In this document: positions 37,681 to 47,306 of the stretch, in pieces | Numbering within the stretch: position 1 is the first letter of the stretch | Layout: every line of letters begins with the position of its first letter | Origin: an uncultured Clostridia bacterium | Lineage (GTDB): Bacteria > Bacillota > Clostridia > Christensenellales > DTU072 | Reading direction: 5' to 3' | DNA length: 64,000 nt | NCBI GenBank assembly: GCA_944362765.1 | Contig: CALVTP010000007.1 | Span: 1 to 64,000, forward strand | Translations under genes and position numbers: made by a program | The notes under the pieces: model-generated | Told to the model about the DNA's origin: nothing | The model's database searches: none | The model's input: only the letters and a program-made list of their open reading frames with translations

Positions 37681-38065
37681 TTGTCACCTCCGTAATTGAT
37701 CGTCTACTACATTTTATCTTCCGTCCTTTTAAAAGGTGAACGCCGCCTTTCCGTGACCGTTATAAACTGCTTTTAAAATCATCGGAAAAATGTAAAATAA
37801 AATTATTGTGCTAACCAAATTCGCCTCGGAATCACTCTTCGGAAGAGCTTTGAAAAAAGGGCTCGTTTTTTACCCGTTGAAGGGACGGAGCAGCCTTCGG
37901 GAAGGGGCTCGGGGGATGGCTCCGAAGAGAGCGGCAAAAGGCGCCGTTGTGGTCGGAAAACGGGGAGAGCACAAGATATTGCGGTCGGTCGGCGTTTAGT
38001 ACGCGCGTTTAAGTAATATTTCCGTAAAACTTTATTCCCGCGCGTTTCGTCTTATATTACGCGTA
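37681..38065. other. Intergenic gap between divergent surface-protein genes
   Basis: 385 bp. The collagen gene's ribosome binding site is at 37686-37693 on the minus strand. Upstream of it the sequence is AT-rich; no consensus sigma-A promoter is obvious on the minus strand, leaving room for a sporulation-sigma promoter. A 63-codon frame at 37808-37999 has no ribosome binding site and is not supported. Confidence 0.4.
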
Positions 38066-38074
38066 TGTTATAAT
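38066..38074 (+). promoter_or_regulatory. Extended -10 promoter of the giant surface protein gene
   Basis: TGTTATAAT (TG-N-TATAAT) lies 29 bp before the start; a weak TTCGTC is at the -35 place with 17-bp spacing. The leader would be about 23 nt. Confidence 0.6.
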
Positions 38075-38103
38075 GGCAGTGAAGTAAAAGTTCCGGAGCC
38101 GAT

Positions 38104-41100
38104 ATGTTGAAGACCGATAAAGCAAGGAAAACGACGATTTTGATGACAGCCATGGCGACGCTGATTGCGGCGGCGCTGATTTTCGTACCTTTTATTTCAT
38201 CGGCTTCCACCTCGGTCGAGGCAGCTCCGGCAAGCGTCGGAGGCGAGTTTGCCATTTCCGAAAAAGATTTCGAAGGGGGCTACGCCGACGGGAAGGATTC
38301 GTCCGTCACGATACCTTTTAACAACGTAACGGAGGAAGGCGAAGCTTCCGGTACGGGAACGGTTGTCGCGAGCGCTTTCGGTGAAGTGTCCGAAGTCTAT
38401 TATACCGGGACGGTCAATCTTGACAGAAAGCTCAAGGAAGCCGCCGAGAGCGGCAGGCTGAATGTCGATATCCGGTTTGTCGGAACGATAACGCTGACCG
38501 GAAGCTCCGCGGGAGGGGATGAATTAGACAAGCCGTACGTCTATTTCGACGCAGGGTTCGATATTCCCGAAGGCGTCGACAGCGACGGTATCGCGGACAA
38601 CCCGGTGCCGGAAACGGAGTGCGGCTGGGATGCCGATAATAGCGCATACGTCCTCAATGAAACAACCTTCGATTACACCACCGAACCGATGAAGATAACG
38701 AGCGACTACACTCTCGTCACCGGTTCGACGATAAAGTTGGAGCTCAGTCCCGTTTTTTACCTTCAAAGGATTAATAATTCCAACGAAAGCATCACCAACA
38801 AGGTATCTTGCACGATAAACGGAAATTTCCTTTTCGCCTTTGATTTCGAAGAGGTTGTGCTGAACGTTTCGACGGACAACATAGCCTACGGAAAGATAGT
38901 TCAGGGTGATCAAGGCGAACTTTATCGAAACTACGCCGACGCGGCGGTAAACGGCACCGCAAGCAATGAGGAACTGATAGACGAATACGGGGCGGCGCTT
39001 TCCGCTCTTCCCTCTCTCACCGGGGACGGCAACAGTCAGACTATCCGCTACGGGCTGACCGAAGACGTCGCGTTTACCGCCATACCGATGACCGGGTTCT
39101 ATTTCAACCGCTGGCAGGACGGCATATCCGAAACCGGCAAAGTGATAAACAAAGGTGCGGCTTCCCTGATTCCTTCCGGCACATATTTCATATACAACGC
39201 CGACTTTAACTCTTTTGCGCCGAGTGTCCCGTCAGTACAGGGGCAGGGCGCGGGATACATATACAATCCGGGCGTAGAGCAAGGCCCGTCGCTTAACACG
39301 ACGGCGCTTCCCGGCTTCGAACCGACGCAATATTACGTCGGCAACTTAAATTTAGGTTTCACCGACGGCACGGGCGAGAAGCACGGACCTTCCACCATCG
39401 CTCCCGAATCTGCGGGAAGCTACGAGCACAGGGCAAAGATCACCCGGAACGGTGAAGTGTTCGGCGTCAGCCGCGTCAAATTCACCATTTTCAGAAGGGA
39501 CGCCGGCATAACCTTAAGCTCCCGAACCGCCGAACTGAATTGGGGTTCCGCCCTCGAGGACGTCGCCGTCACGCCTTCCGCGGGAGTGGAGGGTACTTTC
39601 GACATCGTAAGGGAAATCCCGGGCGGCGGATATGAGGAAGTGTCTCCGAGCTTGGTTTCCGCCGTCCCGGAGCCCGGCGAATATGAGTTTTTATATCGCT
39701 TCAAGCCATCCGATGGCTCCGAAAACAGCGTTGATTATGCAAAAGATTACGCCATAGGCTATGCGGCGTTTACGGTAACGGTGGTGTCCCGCTTCGAAGT
39801 GAATGCCGTCGGCGGCAGATACTCCGAAACTCCCGTTTCCGATTCGGTTTCGGGCGGCACGTACAATTATTCCTTCGATGTCACCGAGGGAGACGACGGG
39901 GAGACGCTTGTGTTCACTCTCCGCGCTTACAAAACGGGCTCCGAAGACTGGGCGTTTGCGGGTTGGCGGAGAGGTGTGTTTTATCAATCCGTCGAAGCGG
40001 GCGAAGACGGCGGTTATACCGTCTATACCTACGTTTACGAAATAAAGGCGGACGACCCCGCAGCCGGGACGCTTCTCGGCAGCAGCTTCGACGCCATATT
40101 CGTCAGGCGTGACGCAGGGAGCCTTTCCGCTCTCGAGTATAACGGGAGCACGCAATCGGCACTTGACGCATCGAATATTGCAAGGAACAATTTGTTTGCC
40201 GGAAACAACGGAGCATTGGGATCTTACGATATCAATGCCGAAATAACTTTCGAGGGCGGTCAGGAGCCGAAGAATGTAGGTTCTCACGAAGCTACCGTAA
40301 AACTTGTTACCGACCGAACCGACGGGGAGATCAAAACCGAGCTTTGCACGATAACGCTGCCGTTCAATATTGTGAAGAGGGCGGTGACGGTCGCGAGAAA
40401 CGCCGAGGCGTCCGTCGGCTACAACGCCGCGACGGGCTGGGCAAGGAGCATGGGCTATAACGTAAGCAGAATGCCTTCCGGAGCGAGCGGGCTCGAATAC
40501 TATTATTGCTACGAGCTGACAACGGACAGAGATACGTCCCGGAACGGCGTCGTTCCGCTCTCGTCCGCCCCGACTTTGTTTACAGTCCCGATGCAATACG
40601 ACGATATCGACATTTCCGGAAAGAGCGCCGTTATCGCTTTCAGGCTCGTCGCGGCGCACGATACCGACGGCGAATACGACGAGGGCACCAAGCTTAATAT
40701 CGTCGCCGAGTCGGAACCGTTTACCGCAAAGCTCGACAACACTCCCGTCGAAATCACCTCTTTCGGGGCGACGCAAGCGGTGACGGGCTGGCAGCAGACG
40801 GTAGATTTCACCGCCACGATAAGTTTCGGCGGTTCGGGCTACTCCCTGTGGTACGGGCTTAAAAGCGGGGATTCCCTCGGCGGAAGAGTGTCGCTTGAGG
40901 CAGCCGATGTGAGGGTTATTGGAGGCTACGACGCTAGTTACGACTACACCTACGGCGCGGACGACGGCGAAATTACCGCCCTGAGAACATTTACCGTGAG
41001 GTTCAATATCGACACAAGCCTTTCCGGGAAACCCGCGCTTGCGGTGGCTTCGGGGCTCAGTCTCGGCGCGAATGTTTATTCCGATATCCTTGAAACCGAG

Positions 41101-44100
41101 GAGGTAAATATCGACGCCGAAACCCCCGAATTTACTGAAACCGTCTCTTACGGTGGGGATATCGGCGCCGGAGGTTGGTACCGCGACCCGGTCACGGTGA
41201 CGCTGACGGTTACCGATGCGGGCGGCTCGATGGGCGAGATCACCGTCGACAGCCTGGTTCCTCTGAGAGAAGGATACACCGGGATAACCATAGTTAAGGA
41301 CGATACATACTCCGGTTCGGGCGCAAGATTCATTGCCACCGTGACCGCCCCCGACTCCTTTGAATACTCGATAACGGACGGCGCCGGGAATATCGGTTTC
41401 TGCAGGATTCAATATAACGTCGACGTCATGGATGACGGGGATGTGGAGCTCATCACCTATTCCGTTTCCGGCGAAGGCGGCGAGATCTGGGTCAGCAGCA
41501 ATTTCAACATAGAATTCACCGTCAGGAGAAGGGAGGGAGCGCTCCGTACCCCGGTAATTCTCCGTTACAGGACTACGGAAGTGGGGGGCTGGACGGAATA
41601 CGGCGGCTACACCTCTCCCGGCGACAACGGAACGGTGACTTTCAACTTCACCGTTTCCATGGAAGAGACAGGTCAGTCTGCGTTCTATTTCAGCGCCTTG
41701 GCGGCAAACGGGGTCTCCACAAATACGATAAGCGCGGGCAGCGTGCGGAACGACAGCGTCGCTCCGACGCTGGAAGTATACGCCGACGATTACGCGGAAT
41801 ATATCGGCAATTACTGGACGAGCGAAGCGGTGCCCGTCCGCGTAAAGGCGACCGACGCACTTTCCGGTATCCCGTGGGATGAGAACACCGGCGTTTACGG
41901 CGTCTTCGTAGAGGGAAGAGAGGACGTCCGCGTCGTAAAATCGGACGTCGAGAACGAATATATCGTCTACTTTACCGACTGCAACGAATACGTCATCACG
42001 GTACGCGACAGAGCCGGGAACACCGTCTCCGCCGCTCCGATAACCCTAAACGTCGACCCGACGACGGAACCCTCTTTCGAAGGCAGCGCCGTCATAATCC
42101 TGGGCGGGGAGGAGAGCGAATACATTTCGGGAACGTGGATAACCGACTCTTCCGCCGTCATCGAAATCAGGCTTAGTTACGACGCCGTCGTTTCCGGCAG
42201 CACCATCAGCTACTTTAACGGTACTCAGTGGCTTACCATCGCCGCGAACGTCTTCCCCGAGGAGGGCTCTTTGCTCGACGAAGGGCGGGTCTGCGTCTTT
42301 GAAGTGCCCGTTTCCGCCGCGACCGGTACCGCACGGTATCGTTTCAGACTGGAAACCGGTTCCGGGATAAGGCGTTATTTCCCCGCCGACAATACAGATT
42401 TTGTCGTAAACCGCGACAGCACCGCCCCCGTCTTTGACGGAGGCACTTTCCGGGACGCGAACGGTAACGAAGTTTCCGTCACGGAGTCATGGTCGAACGT
42501 TTCCGTGACGTGGAGCTTCTCGGTTTCCGACTCCGGCTCCGGCGTCGACGCCGAAAGCATAGTCGTATATGCCCTCGACCCGGAAGACTTCGAGAATGAG
42601 GCAGGGGATTTAGAGGATATCGCTTCCATCGTGGAAATGTTAAAGAAGTGGGATCCGGAGCCGCAAAAGGTTACCGACCTCAATAACGGCTTCTATGAAT
42701 TTGTATTGACGGAATACAAGATATATTTCCCCGTAATGCAGGACAAAGCGAAAAATTACGGGATACATTACATCGCTGCCATGATAGACACCTCCCGCGA
42801 TTTCGAAGTCGCCGTCACGCCTTGGCTTATGGAGGAGGGGAAGGAGCCCGGAGAAGCCGTTTCGGGAACTCCGCTTACCGAAAACCAAAGCGTGCGCTTC
42901 GATTTTAAAGTGACGAAGGACGGAGAGGAATTCACTCCGGGCGCTTCCGGTATCAGGGCGGAATACTCCTTCGACGACGGAAAGACCTGGACGCCGGCAA
43001 GCGAGGAATACACCCCCTCGATAGCGTCCTTCGAGTTTGCGGGTCAGGCGATAGGGTACATCCGTATCCGTCTGATGACGGGTGCGGGAGTGGCGGTGGA
43101 AGCCTCTTTCGGGGACAAAAAATTTTACTACCTGAAGGACACCGTTGAGGTCGCGATTTCGGTCGCCGCCCGGACGGAAGACGGCGAGGAATACGTCTTC
43201 GGCAACTGGACCGCCCGGACGGTCATTGTCACCGTGACGGTGACCGCGGGAGCCTACGGCGGCACGCTGATAGCAACCGGAATCAAGGATTTCGAGGAAA
43301 TCACGGTGCCCGAAAACTCCGACGTCGTCGAACATACCTTCGAATTTGCCGATAACGTCAACGGAACGATGACATTTGCCTTCACGTCCAAGAAACCGGA
43401 TGCCGAAGTCAGGGAAGAAGCAGTTACTGTCAAGATAGATAAAACTTCTCCGAGCGTTGAACTGACGGTGAAATACGGCGAAAATTATTCCAAGGATCTC
43501 GGCGAAGAGGGCTGGGCTTACGGCGGCGTCGAATTTACGCCGAAAGCCGAAACGGGTGTCTCCGGCATGACGAAGGCGGAGTATTCCTTCGAAACCGACG
43601 CCGACGGCAACAGCATTAATTGGAACGAGATAACGGGCGATGTTTTCCTTTGGGAAGACGCGGACACCGTGACGGGTGCGGTGAGAGAGTATGTAGTCCG
43701 TGTGACGACGGGCTCCGGCTTGACTGCCGAAACGCGTATCACCGTGCGGATAGACGAGGAAAATCCGTCGGCAAGGGCAATTGTCCTCGTGACGGAAGAA
43801 AACACCACCGCACTTGAGCATAACGACAACTGGTACCACGAAAATGTCGGCGTTGCCGTCGGCGACGCTTCCGGACTGAACGCTTCGGGCACATACTTCA
43901 ACTACCAACGTACCTTGCTGCACGAAGGAACGGTGGTCGAAACTTTCCCGAGAGAACGTGAGCGCGTCGAAGGATTCGCCTGGTTCCTGCTTCTGACGGA
44001 TGAGGAGTTCCGGGACAACGGATATTCTTTCGGCACATGGAAAATAGATTACTACTGGGAGAGCGGCGTCGGGAAAATTACCGCCGGCGGTACTCTCGAA

Positions 44101-47100
44101 GTAAAGATAGACAAGAACGAATACACATTCTCGGCAGAATCGAGCGTTGGCGGAGTGCGTGACATGCTGTCGGTAGGGGAAAACCGCTTCGTAGTCATGA
44201 GCGACGGCTCGAGCGGCTTGGCTCCCGGAGTGCTGAGCTCGGGCGAACCGCTTTACCGCGGCACCGATCTGTCCAATATCACTCTCAGCCCGGTGGTTCC
44301 CCCGACGGGCGGCGAAGAGTCGCAATTTATCTACCTTATCCGCTCGGTGACGGTGAACGGCGTGGAATCCGTCCGGTACGAATACACCTTCCCTCTCGCG
44401 GGCGGTACATATTATTTCACCGGCGGCAAGGTTACCGGTGACATGAAGATAGAGGTGGAGTTATATTGCGCCATCTTCCCGGTGTTTACCAACCTCGATC
44501 AATCGGTACAGGCAAACAGCGGCGTATACGTTCCCGTGGGACTCAGCTTCGTGGCGGGGCTCGGAAGGATATTCGGAAGCGCTCTTCAATACGAAGTGAC
44601 CGCTCCCGAGGATTTCGACCCGGACGACCCGTACGGCATATATACCGTCACGGCAAAGATGACGGGGGATTACGCCGAGGACTTCCCGCTGATAGCAAGA
44701 GACGAAAGCGGGAACATAACGGACGGCTCCGCCGCTGAACTCAGGGTAAGATACTTTGAAAACGCGGGCACCGAAGAGGAGGAATACCTTGTCGGTACAC
44801 TCTATGACTTCATGATGATAGACCGCTACCTCGACCCTTCGGACAAGGGCGCTTCGGCGTTCGGTTACTACGGGGACGGCACCCGCTACTTCCGGCAGAC
44901 GGCGGATATCTTCTTCGATAACTCCTTTACGGGGCTTATAAGAGCGTTTGACGGCGTGTACGACGGGGACGGCTATCGCTTCTCGGCGGAGGAAATAGAG
45001 GTTCCGGCAAGCAGCTTCAAAGCCATATTCTCCTCCGTCGAAGGGGGCAGGATCCTTAACCTGAAAGCGGAGATATTCCGCTATGAGATCTCCGCGGGCG
45101 GCAGCTTTGCCGTTGTGGCGGGCAAGGTAACGGATAACGCCGCCCTTCTGGATATGTATATAGCGGCAAATGTCTATATAGACGGTGCGGAGGTCTCCTT
45201 CGGCGGCGCCGCGGCAGAGGTTAATAGCTCGACGATAGTAAACTCCTTCGCCGCCGTCAATATCTTTATCGACGGAGCATACGGCTCGGTCGGCGGCTTT
45301 GCCGGAAAATTCAGCGACGCCCTCTTCCGCAGATGCGTTTCGCTTTCCCAGGCGGTAGCGGAGAACGTCCCCGAAGGACAAGCGCTTTACGCCGGCGCGA
45401 TGGCGGGATTTGCCGACGGCAAGAGCGAGCTCGCTACGTCCGAAGACAGCTGCTTCCTCGGTTATTCCGTCGTCGACAGCTCCCTTTCCTACGGCATTTC
45501 GGAAAAGGGCAGCGGCATCGGAAACGATTTTCAGTATGTGGAGAGCCTCAGACTGGTGGCTCGGGAAAACATCGACGACCTTCTCGCCGGGACGGAAGGC
45601 TGGGAGATACATTCTGGGAACAGCGCCCGCGACCTCATAAATTACTATACGGGATGGCTTGCCGATCGCTTTGACGCAAAGGGTTCGGGTGTAGAAAGCA
45701 CCCCCTTCGAAATAGCGCTCGCAAAACAGTTGGAGCTTGTCAAACTGGCACCGTGGGCGTACTTTAGGCAGACCGCCGATATAGCTCCGGGAAGCGATGC
45801 GGAATTCCTCTCCGCGACGCCGTTCAGGGGAAGCTACGACGGCGCGGGATACGCGCTTAAAAATGTCAATATCGTCGGAACGGGCTCCGTTTTGGGGCTG
45901 TTCGGGATACTTGACGGCACAATAAAGAACATTTACATTACCGATATCTATGCCGACTTCAATCTGGAAGAAGGGGGCTATGCGGGTGCGGTCGCCGGAA
46001 AAATAACCGAAAGAGGGAGAATATCCGGGCTTACCGTCAGCGGCTCGGCGACAGTTGACGCTGCGGGTACGCTGTATGCGGGCGGCATTGCGGGAAGAGC
46101 GGACGGTGTCATCGATAACGTCGTTTCTTCTTTGACAATGCGCATTATTGCCGAAAACGCCATCGCGGGCGGCATTCTCGGAAGCCTCTCCGGCACGATG
46201 AAGTTCGTCGCCCTGACCGGCGGTTTCGAAGCCGCTTATTCCGCCCGGGCAAACTTCGGAGCGGTGGCGGGTGAGTTCGTCGGTACGGCAGGAGCGGTAA
46301 GCGACGTCGGCTTCGTTCCCGGAATTTCCAAAGCCGGCGGAAGGACGGTGACGCTGCCCTTTGTGGGTGAGGCGGGCTATGTTCCCGACGCCGTAGACTA
46401 CGACGAGATGCTGATAAGCGACGAATATTCCTCCGGCGAATACAAGACCACCGTTGCCAAGAGGCTGGATAAGGCGTATCCCTTCTCCGGCGGCAGCGGT
46501 AGCGACGAGGATCCCTTCCTGGTGGGCAGCTACCGGGAGTTCAAGAACATCGCCGCTTACCCGGGGGCTCAATTCAGACTGACGGCGGATTTCACGCTCG
46601 GGGATCTTGACGGCGACGGCGTCCCGGACGAAGAGTTCCTTACCCTCGGCATTGACTTTTCGGGCTCCGTCGACGGCGGGAACAAAGTCATCTCCGGCGT
46701 CGGCAAACCGCTGTTTGAAAGCGTTTCCGGGAGCGTCAGGAAGTTAAACCTCGTTCTGGCTGTTTCGGAGAGCGGCTCTACGGAATTCGGCGCGGTGGCG
46801 CGGCGACTTTCTCAAGGCGCAAACATCATCAGAGTCACCGTCACGGGCACCGTCGAGATCAGAGGAGACGCCTCTTCCGAGATAGTCTTCGGCGGCATTG
46901 CGGCTTGCTCCGAGGGTGCAACGATAGGCGGCGCCGATTTCGGCGCGGACGTAGTCATCCGCGGCGGTACCGTCATATACGGCGGAATAGCAGGCATTGG
47001 CGACGCTCCCAACGGCGATCACGCCAAGACATGGAACGTGCAGAGCGTCTCGAGAGCCGACATCGGCGGAGTTTCGCTTTCCGCCGGAAAATATATCGGC

Positions 47101-47205
47101 ATAATGCGGGGAGGCGCGTCGGTGACATTCACCGCTTCTTCCGCGGAATTGAAACTGAACAACGTTGTTTCCGAGATGAATGTCGGAAAAACCATATCAG
47201 GGTAA
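38104..47205 (+). CDS. Giant secreted multi-domain surface protein (3033 aa)
   Basis: A Sec signal peptide (basic MLKTDKARK, hydrophobic core, cleavage likely near SVEAA-PA at about residue 41) is followed by a very long all-beta chain. Residues 100-700 carry MBG-like/InlB-like units. Residues 850-2000 hold many Ig-like domains with W-x-PVTVT...D-x-GS...RDRAGN patterns, seen in OmpL47-type and adhesin repeats. The C-terminal 800 residues carry GLUG-like blocks with recurring FRQTADI, FRGSYDGAGYALKN and YAGGIAGRADG. It ends KTISG with no LPXTG, membrane helix or SLH domain, so its attachment is unclear; it might be held by its neighbour, a two-ended membrane protein. No catalytic motif is recognised. 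Probable role: cell-surface matrix or adhesion. Confidence 0.8.
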   Translation: MLKTDKARKTTILMTAMATLIAAALIFVPFISSASTSVEAAPASVGGEFAISEKDFEGGYADGKDSSVTIPFNNVTEEGEASGTGTVVASAFGEVSEVYYTGTVNLDRKLKEAAESGRLNVDIRFVGTITLTGSSAGGDELDKPYVYFDAGFDIPEGVDSDGIADNPVPETECGWDADNSAYVLNETTFDYTTEPMKITSDYTLVTGSTIKLELSPVFYLQRINNSNESITNKVSCTINGNFLFAFDFEEVVLNVSTDNIAYGKIVQGDQGELYRNYADAAVNGTASNEELIDEYGAALSALPSLTGDGNSQTIRYGLTEDVAFTAIPMTGFYFNRWQDGISETGKVINKGAASLIPSGTYFIYNADFNSFAPSVPSVQGQGAGYIYNPGVEQGPSLNTTALPGFEPTQYYVGNLNLGFTDGTGEKHGPSTIAPESAGSYEHRAKITRNGEVFGVSRVKFTIFRRDAGITLSSRTAELNWGSALEDVAVTPSAGVEGTFDIVREIPGGGYEEVSPSLVSAVPEPGEYEFLYRFKPSDGSENSVDYAKDYAIGYAAFTVTVVSRFEVNAVGGRYSETPVSDSVSGGTYNYSFDVTEGDDGETLVFTLRAYKTGSEDWAFAGWRRGVFYQSVEAGEDGGYTVYTYVYEIKADDPAAGTLLGSSFDAIFVRRDAGSLSALEYNGSTQSALDASNIARNNLFAGNNGALGSYDINAEITFEGGQEPKNVGSHEATVKLVTDRTDGEIKTELCTITLPFNIVKRAVTVARNAEASVGYNAATGWARSMGYNVSRMPSGASGLEYYYCYELTTDRDTSRNGVVPLSSAPTLFTVPMQYDDIDISGKSAVIAFRLVAAHDTDGEYDEGTKLNIVAESEPFTAKLDNTPVEITSFGATQAVTGWQQTVDFTATISFGGSGYSLWYGLKSGDSLGGRVSLEAADVRVIGGYDASYDYTYGADDGEITALRTFTVRFNIDTSLSGKPALAVASGLSLGANVYSDILETEEVNIDAETPEFTETVSYGGDIGAGGWYRDPVTVTLTVTDAGGSMGEITVDSLVPLREGYTGITIVKDDTYSGSGARFIATVTAPDSFEYSITDGAGNIGFCRIQYNVDVMDDGDVELITYSVSGEGGEIWVSSNFNIEFTVRRREGALRTPVILRYRTTEVGGWTEYGGYTSPGDNGTVTFNFTVSMEETGQSAFYFSALAANGVSTNTISAGSVRNDSVAPTLEVYADDYAEYIGNYWTSEAVPVRVKATDALSGIPWDENTGVYGVFVEGREDVRVVKSDVENEYIVYFTDCNEYVITVRDRAGNTVSAAPITLNVDPTTEPSFEGSAVIILGGEESEYISGTWITDSSAVIEIRLSYDAVVSGSTISYFNGTQWLTIAANVFPEEGSLLDEGRVCVFEVPVSAATGTARYRFRLETGSGIRRYFPADNTDFVVNRDSTAPVFDGGTFRDANGNEVSVTESWSNVSVTWSFSVSDSGSGVDAESIVVYALDPEDFENEAGDLEDIASIVEMLKKWDPEPQKVTDLNNGFYEFVLTEYKIYFPVMQDKAKNYGIHYIAAMIDTSRDFEVAVTPWLMEEGKEPGEAVSGTPLTENQSVRFDFKVTKDGEEFTPGASGIRAEYSFDDGKTWTPASEEYTPSIASFEFAGQAIGYIRIRLMTGAGVAVEASFGDKKFYYLKDTVEVAISVAARTEDGEEYVFGNWTARTVIVTVTVTAGAYGGTLIATGIKDFEEITVPENSDVVEHTFEFADNVNGTMTFAFTSKKPDAEVREEAVTVKIDKTSPSVELTVKYGENYSKDLGEEGWAYGGVEFTPKAETGVSGMTKAEYSFETDADGNSINWNEITGDVFLWEDADTVTGAVREYVVRVTTGSGLTAETRITVRIDEENPSARAIVLVTEENTTALEHNDNWYHENVGVAVGDASGLNASGTYFNYQRTLLHEGTVVETFPRERERVEGFAWFLLLTDEEFRDNGYSFGTWKIDYYWESGVGKITAGGTLEVKIDKNEYTFSAESSVGGVRDMLSVGENRFVVMSDGSSGLAPGVLSSGEPLYRGTDLSNITLSPVVPPTGGEESQFIYLIRSVTVNGVESVRYEYTFPLAGGTYYFTGGKVTGDMKIEVELYCAIFPVFTNLDQSVQANSGVYVPVGLSFVAGLGRIFGSALQYEVTAPEDFDPDDPYGIYTVTAKMTGDYAEDFPLIARDESGNITDGSAAELRVRYFENAGTEEEEYLVGTLYDFMMIDRYLDPSDKGASAFGYYGDGTRYFRQTADIFFDNSFTGLIRAFDGVYDGDGYRFSAEEIEVPASSFKAIFSSVEGGRILNLKAEIFRYEISAGGSFAVVAGKVTDNAALLDMYIAANVYIDGAEVSFGGAAAEVNSSTIVNSFAAVNIFIDGAYGSVGGFAGKFSDALFRRCVSLSQAVAENVPEGQALYAGAMAGFADGKSELATSEDSCFLGYSVVDSSLSYGISEKGSGIGNDFQYVESLRLVARENIDDLLAGTEGWEIHSGNSARDLINYYTGWLADRFDAKGSGVESTPFEIALAKQLELVKLAPWAYFRQTADIAPGSDAEFLSATPFRGSYDGAGYALKNVNIVGTGSVLGLFGILDGTIKNIYITDIYADFNLEEGGYAGAVAGKITERGRISGLTVSGSATVDAAGTLYAGGIAGRADGVIDNVVSSLTMRIIAENAIAGGILGSLSGTMKFVALTGGFEAAYSARANFGAVAGEFVGTAGAVSDVGFVPGISKAGGRTVTLPFVGEAGYVPDAVDYDEMLISDEYSSGEYKTTVAKRLDKAYPFSGGSGSDEDPFLVGSYREFKNIAAYPGAQFRLTADFTLGDLDGDGVPDEEFLTLGIDFSGSVDGGNKVISGVGKPLFESVSGSVRKLNLVLAVSESGSTEFGAVARRLSQGANIIRVTVTGTVEIRGDASSEIVFGGIAACSEGATIGGADFGADVVIRGGTVIYGGIAGIGDAPNGDHAKTWNVQSVSRADIGGVSLSAGKYIGIMRGGASVTFTASSAELKLNNVVSEMNVGKTISG

Positions 47206-47306
47206 CCGTGAACGCCGTTTCCGGTAACCTTTATCCGAAAGACTGTTCGGATAGTCAAAAAAAACGACTGACCGCGTCCGATTGACGGCGGCAAAGGAGA
47301 ACAATT

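Noticed and set aside
37808..37999. 63-codon frame in the gap before the giant gene
   Set aside because: No ribosome binding site, promoter or recognisable protein.
42640..46572. Long minus-strand frames (561 and 703 codons) opposite the 3033-residue gene, and similar ones opposite fusA, tuf and the 3455-residue gene
   Set aside because: They mirror the codon structure of the real genes, have no binding sites and show no recognisable domains.
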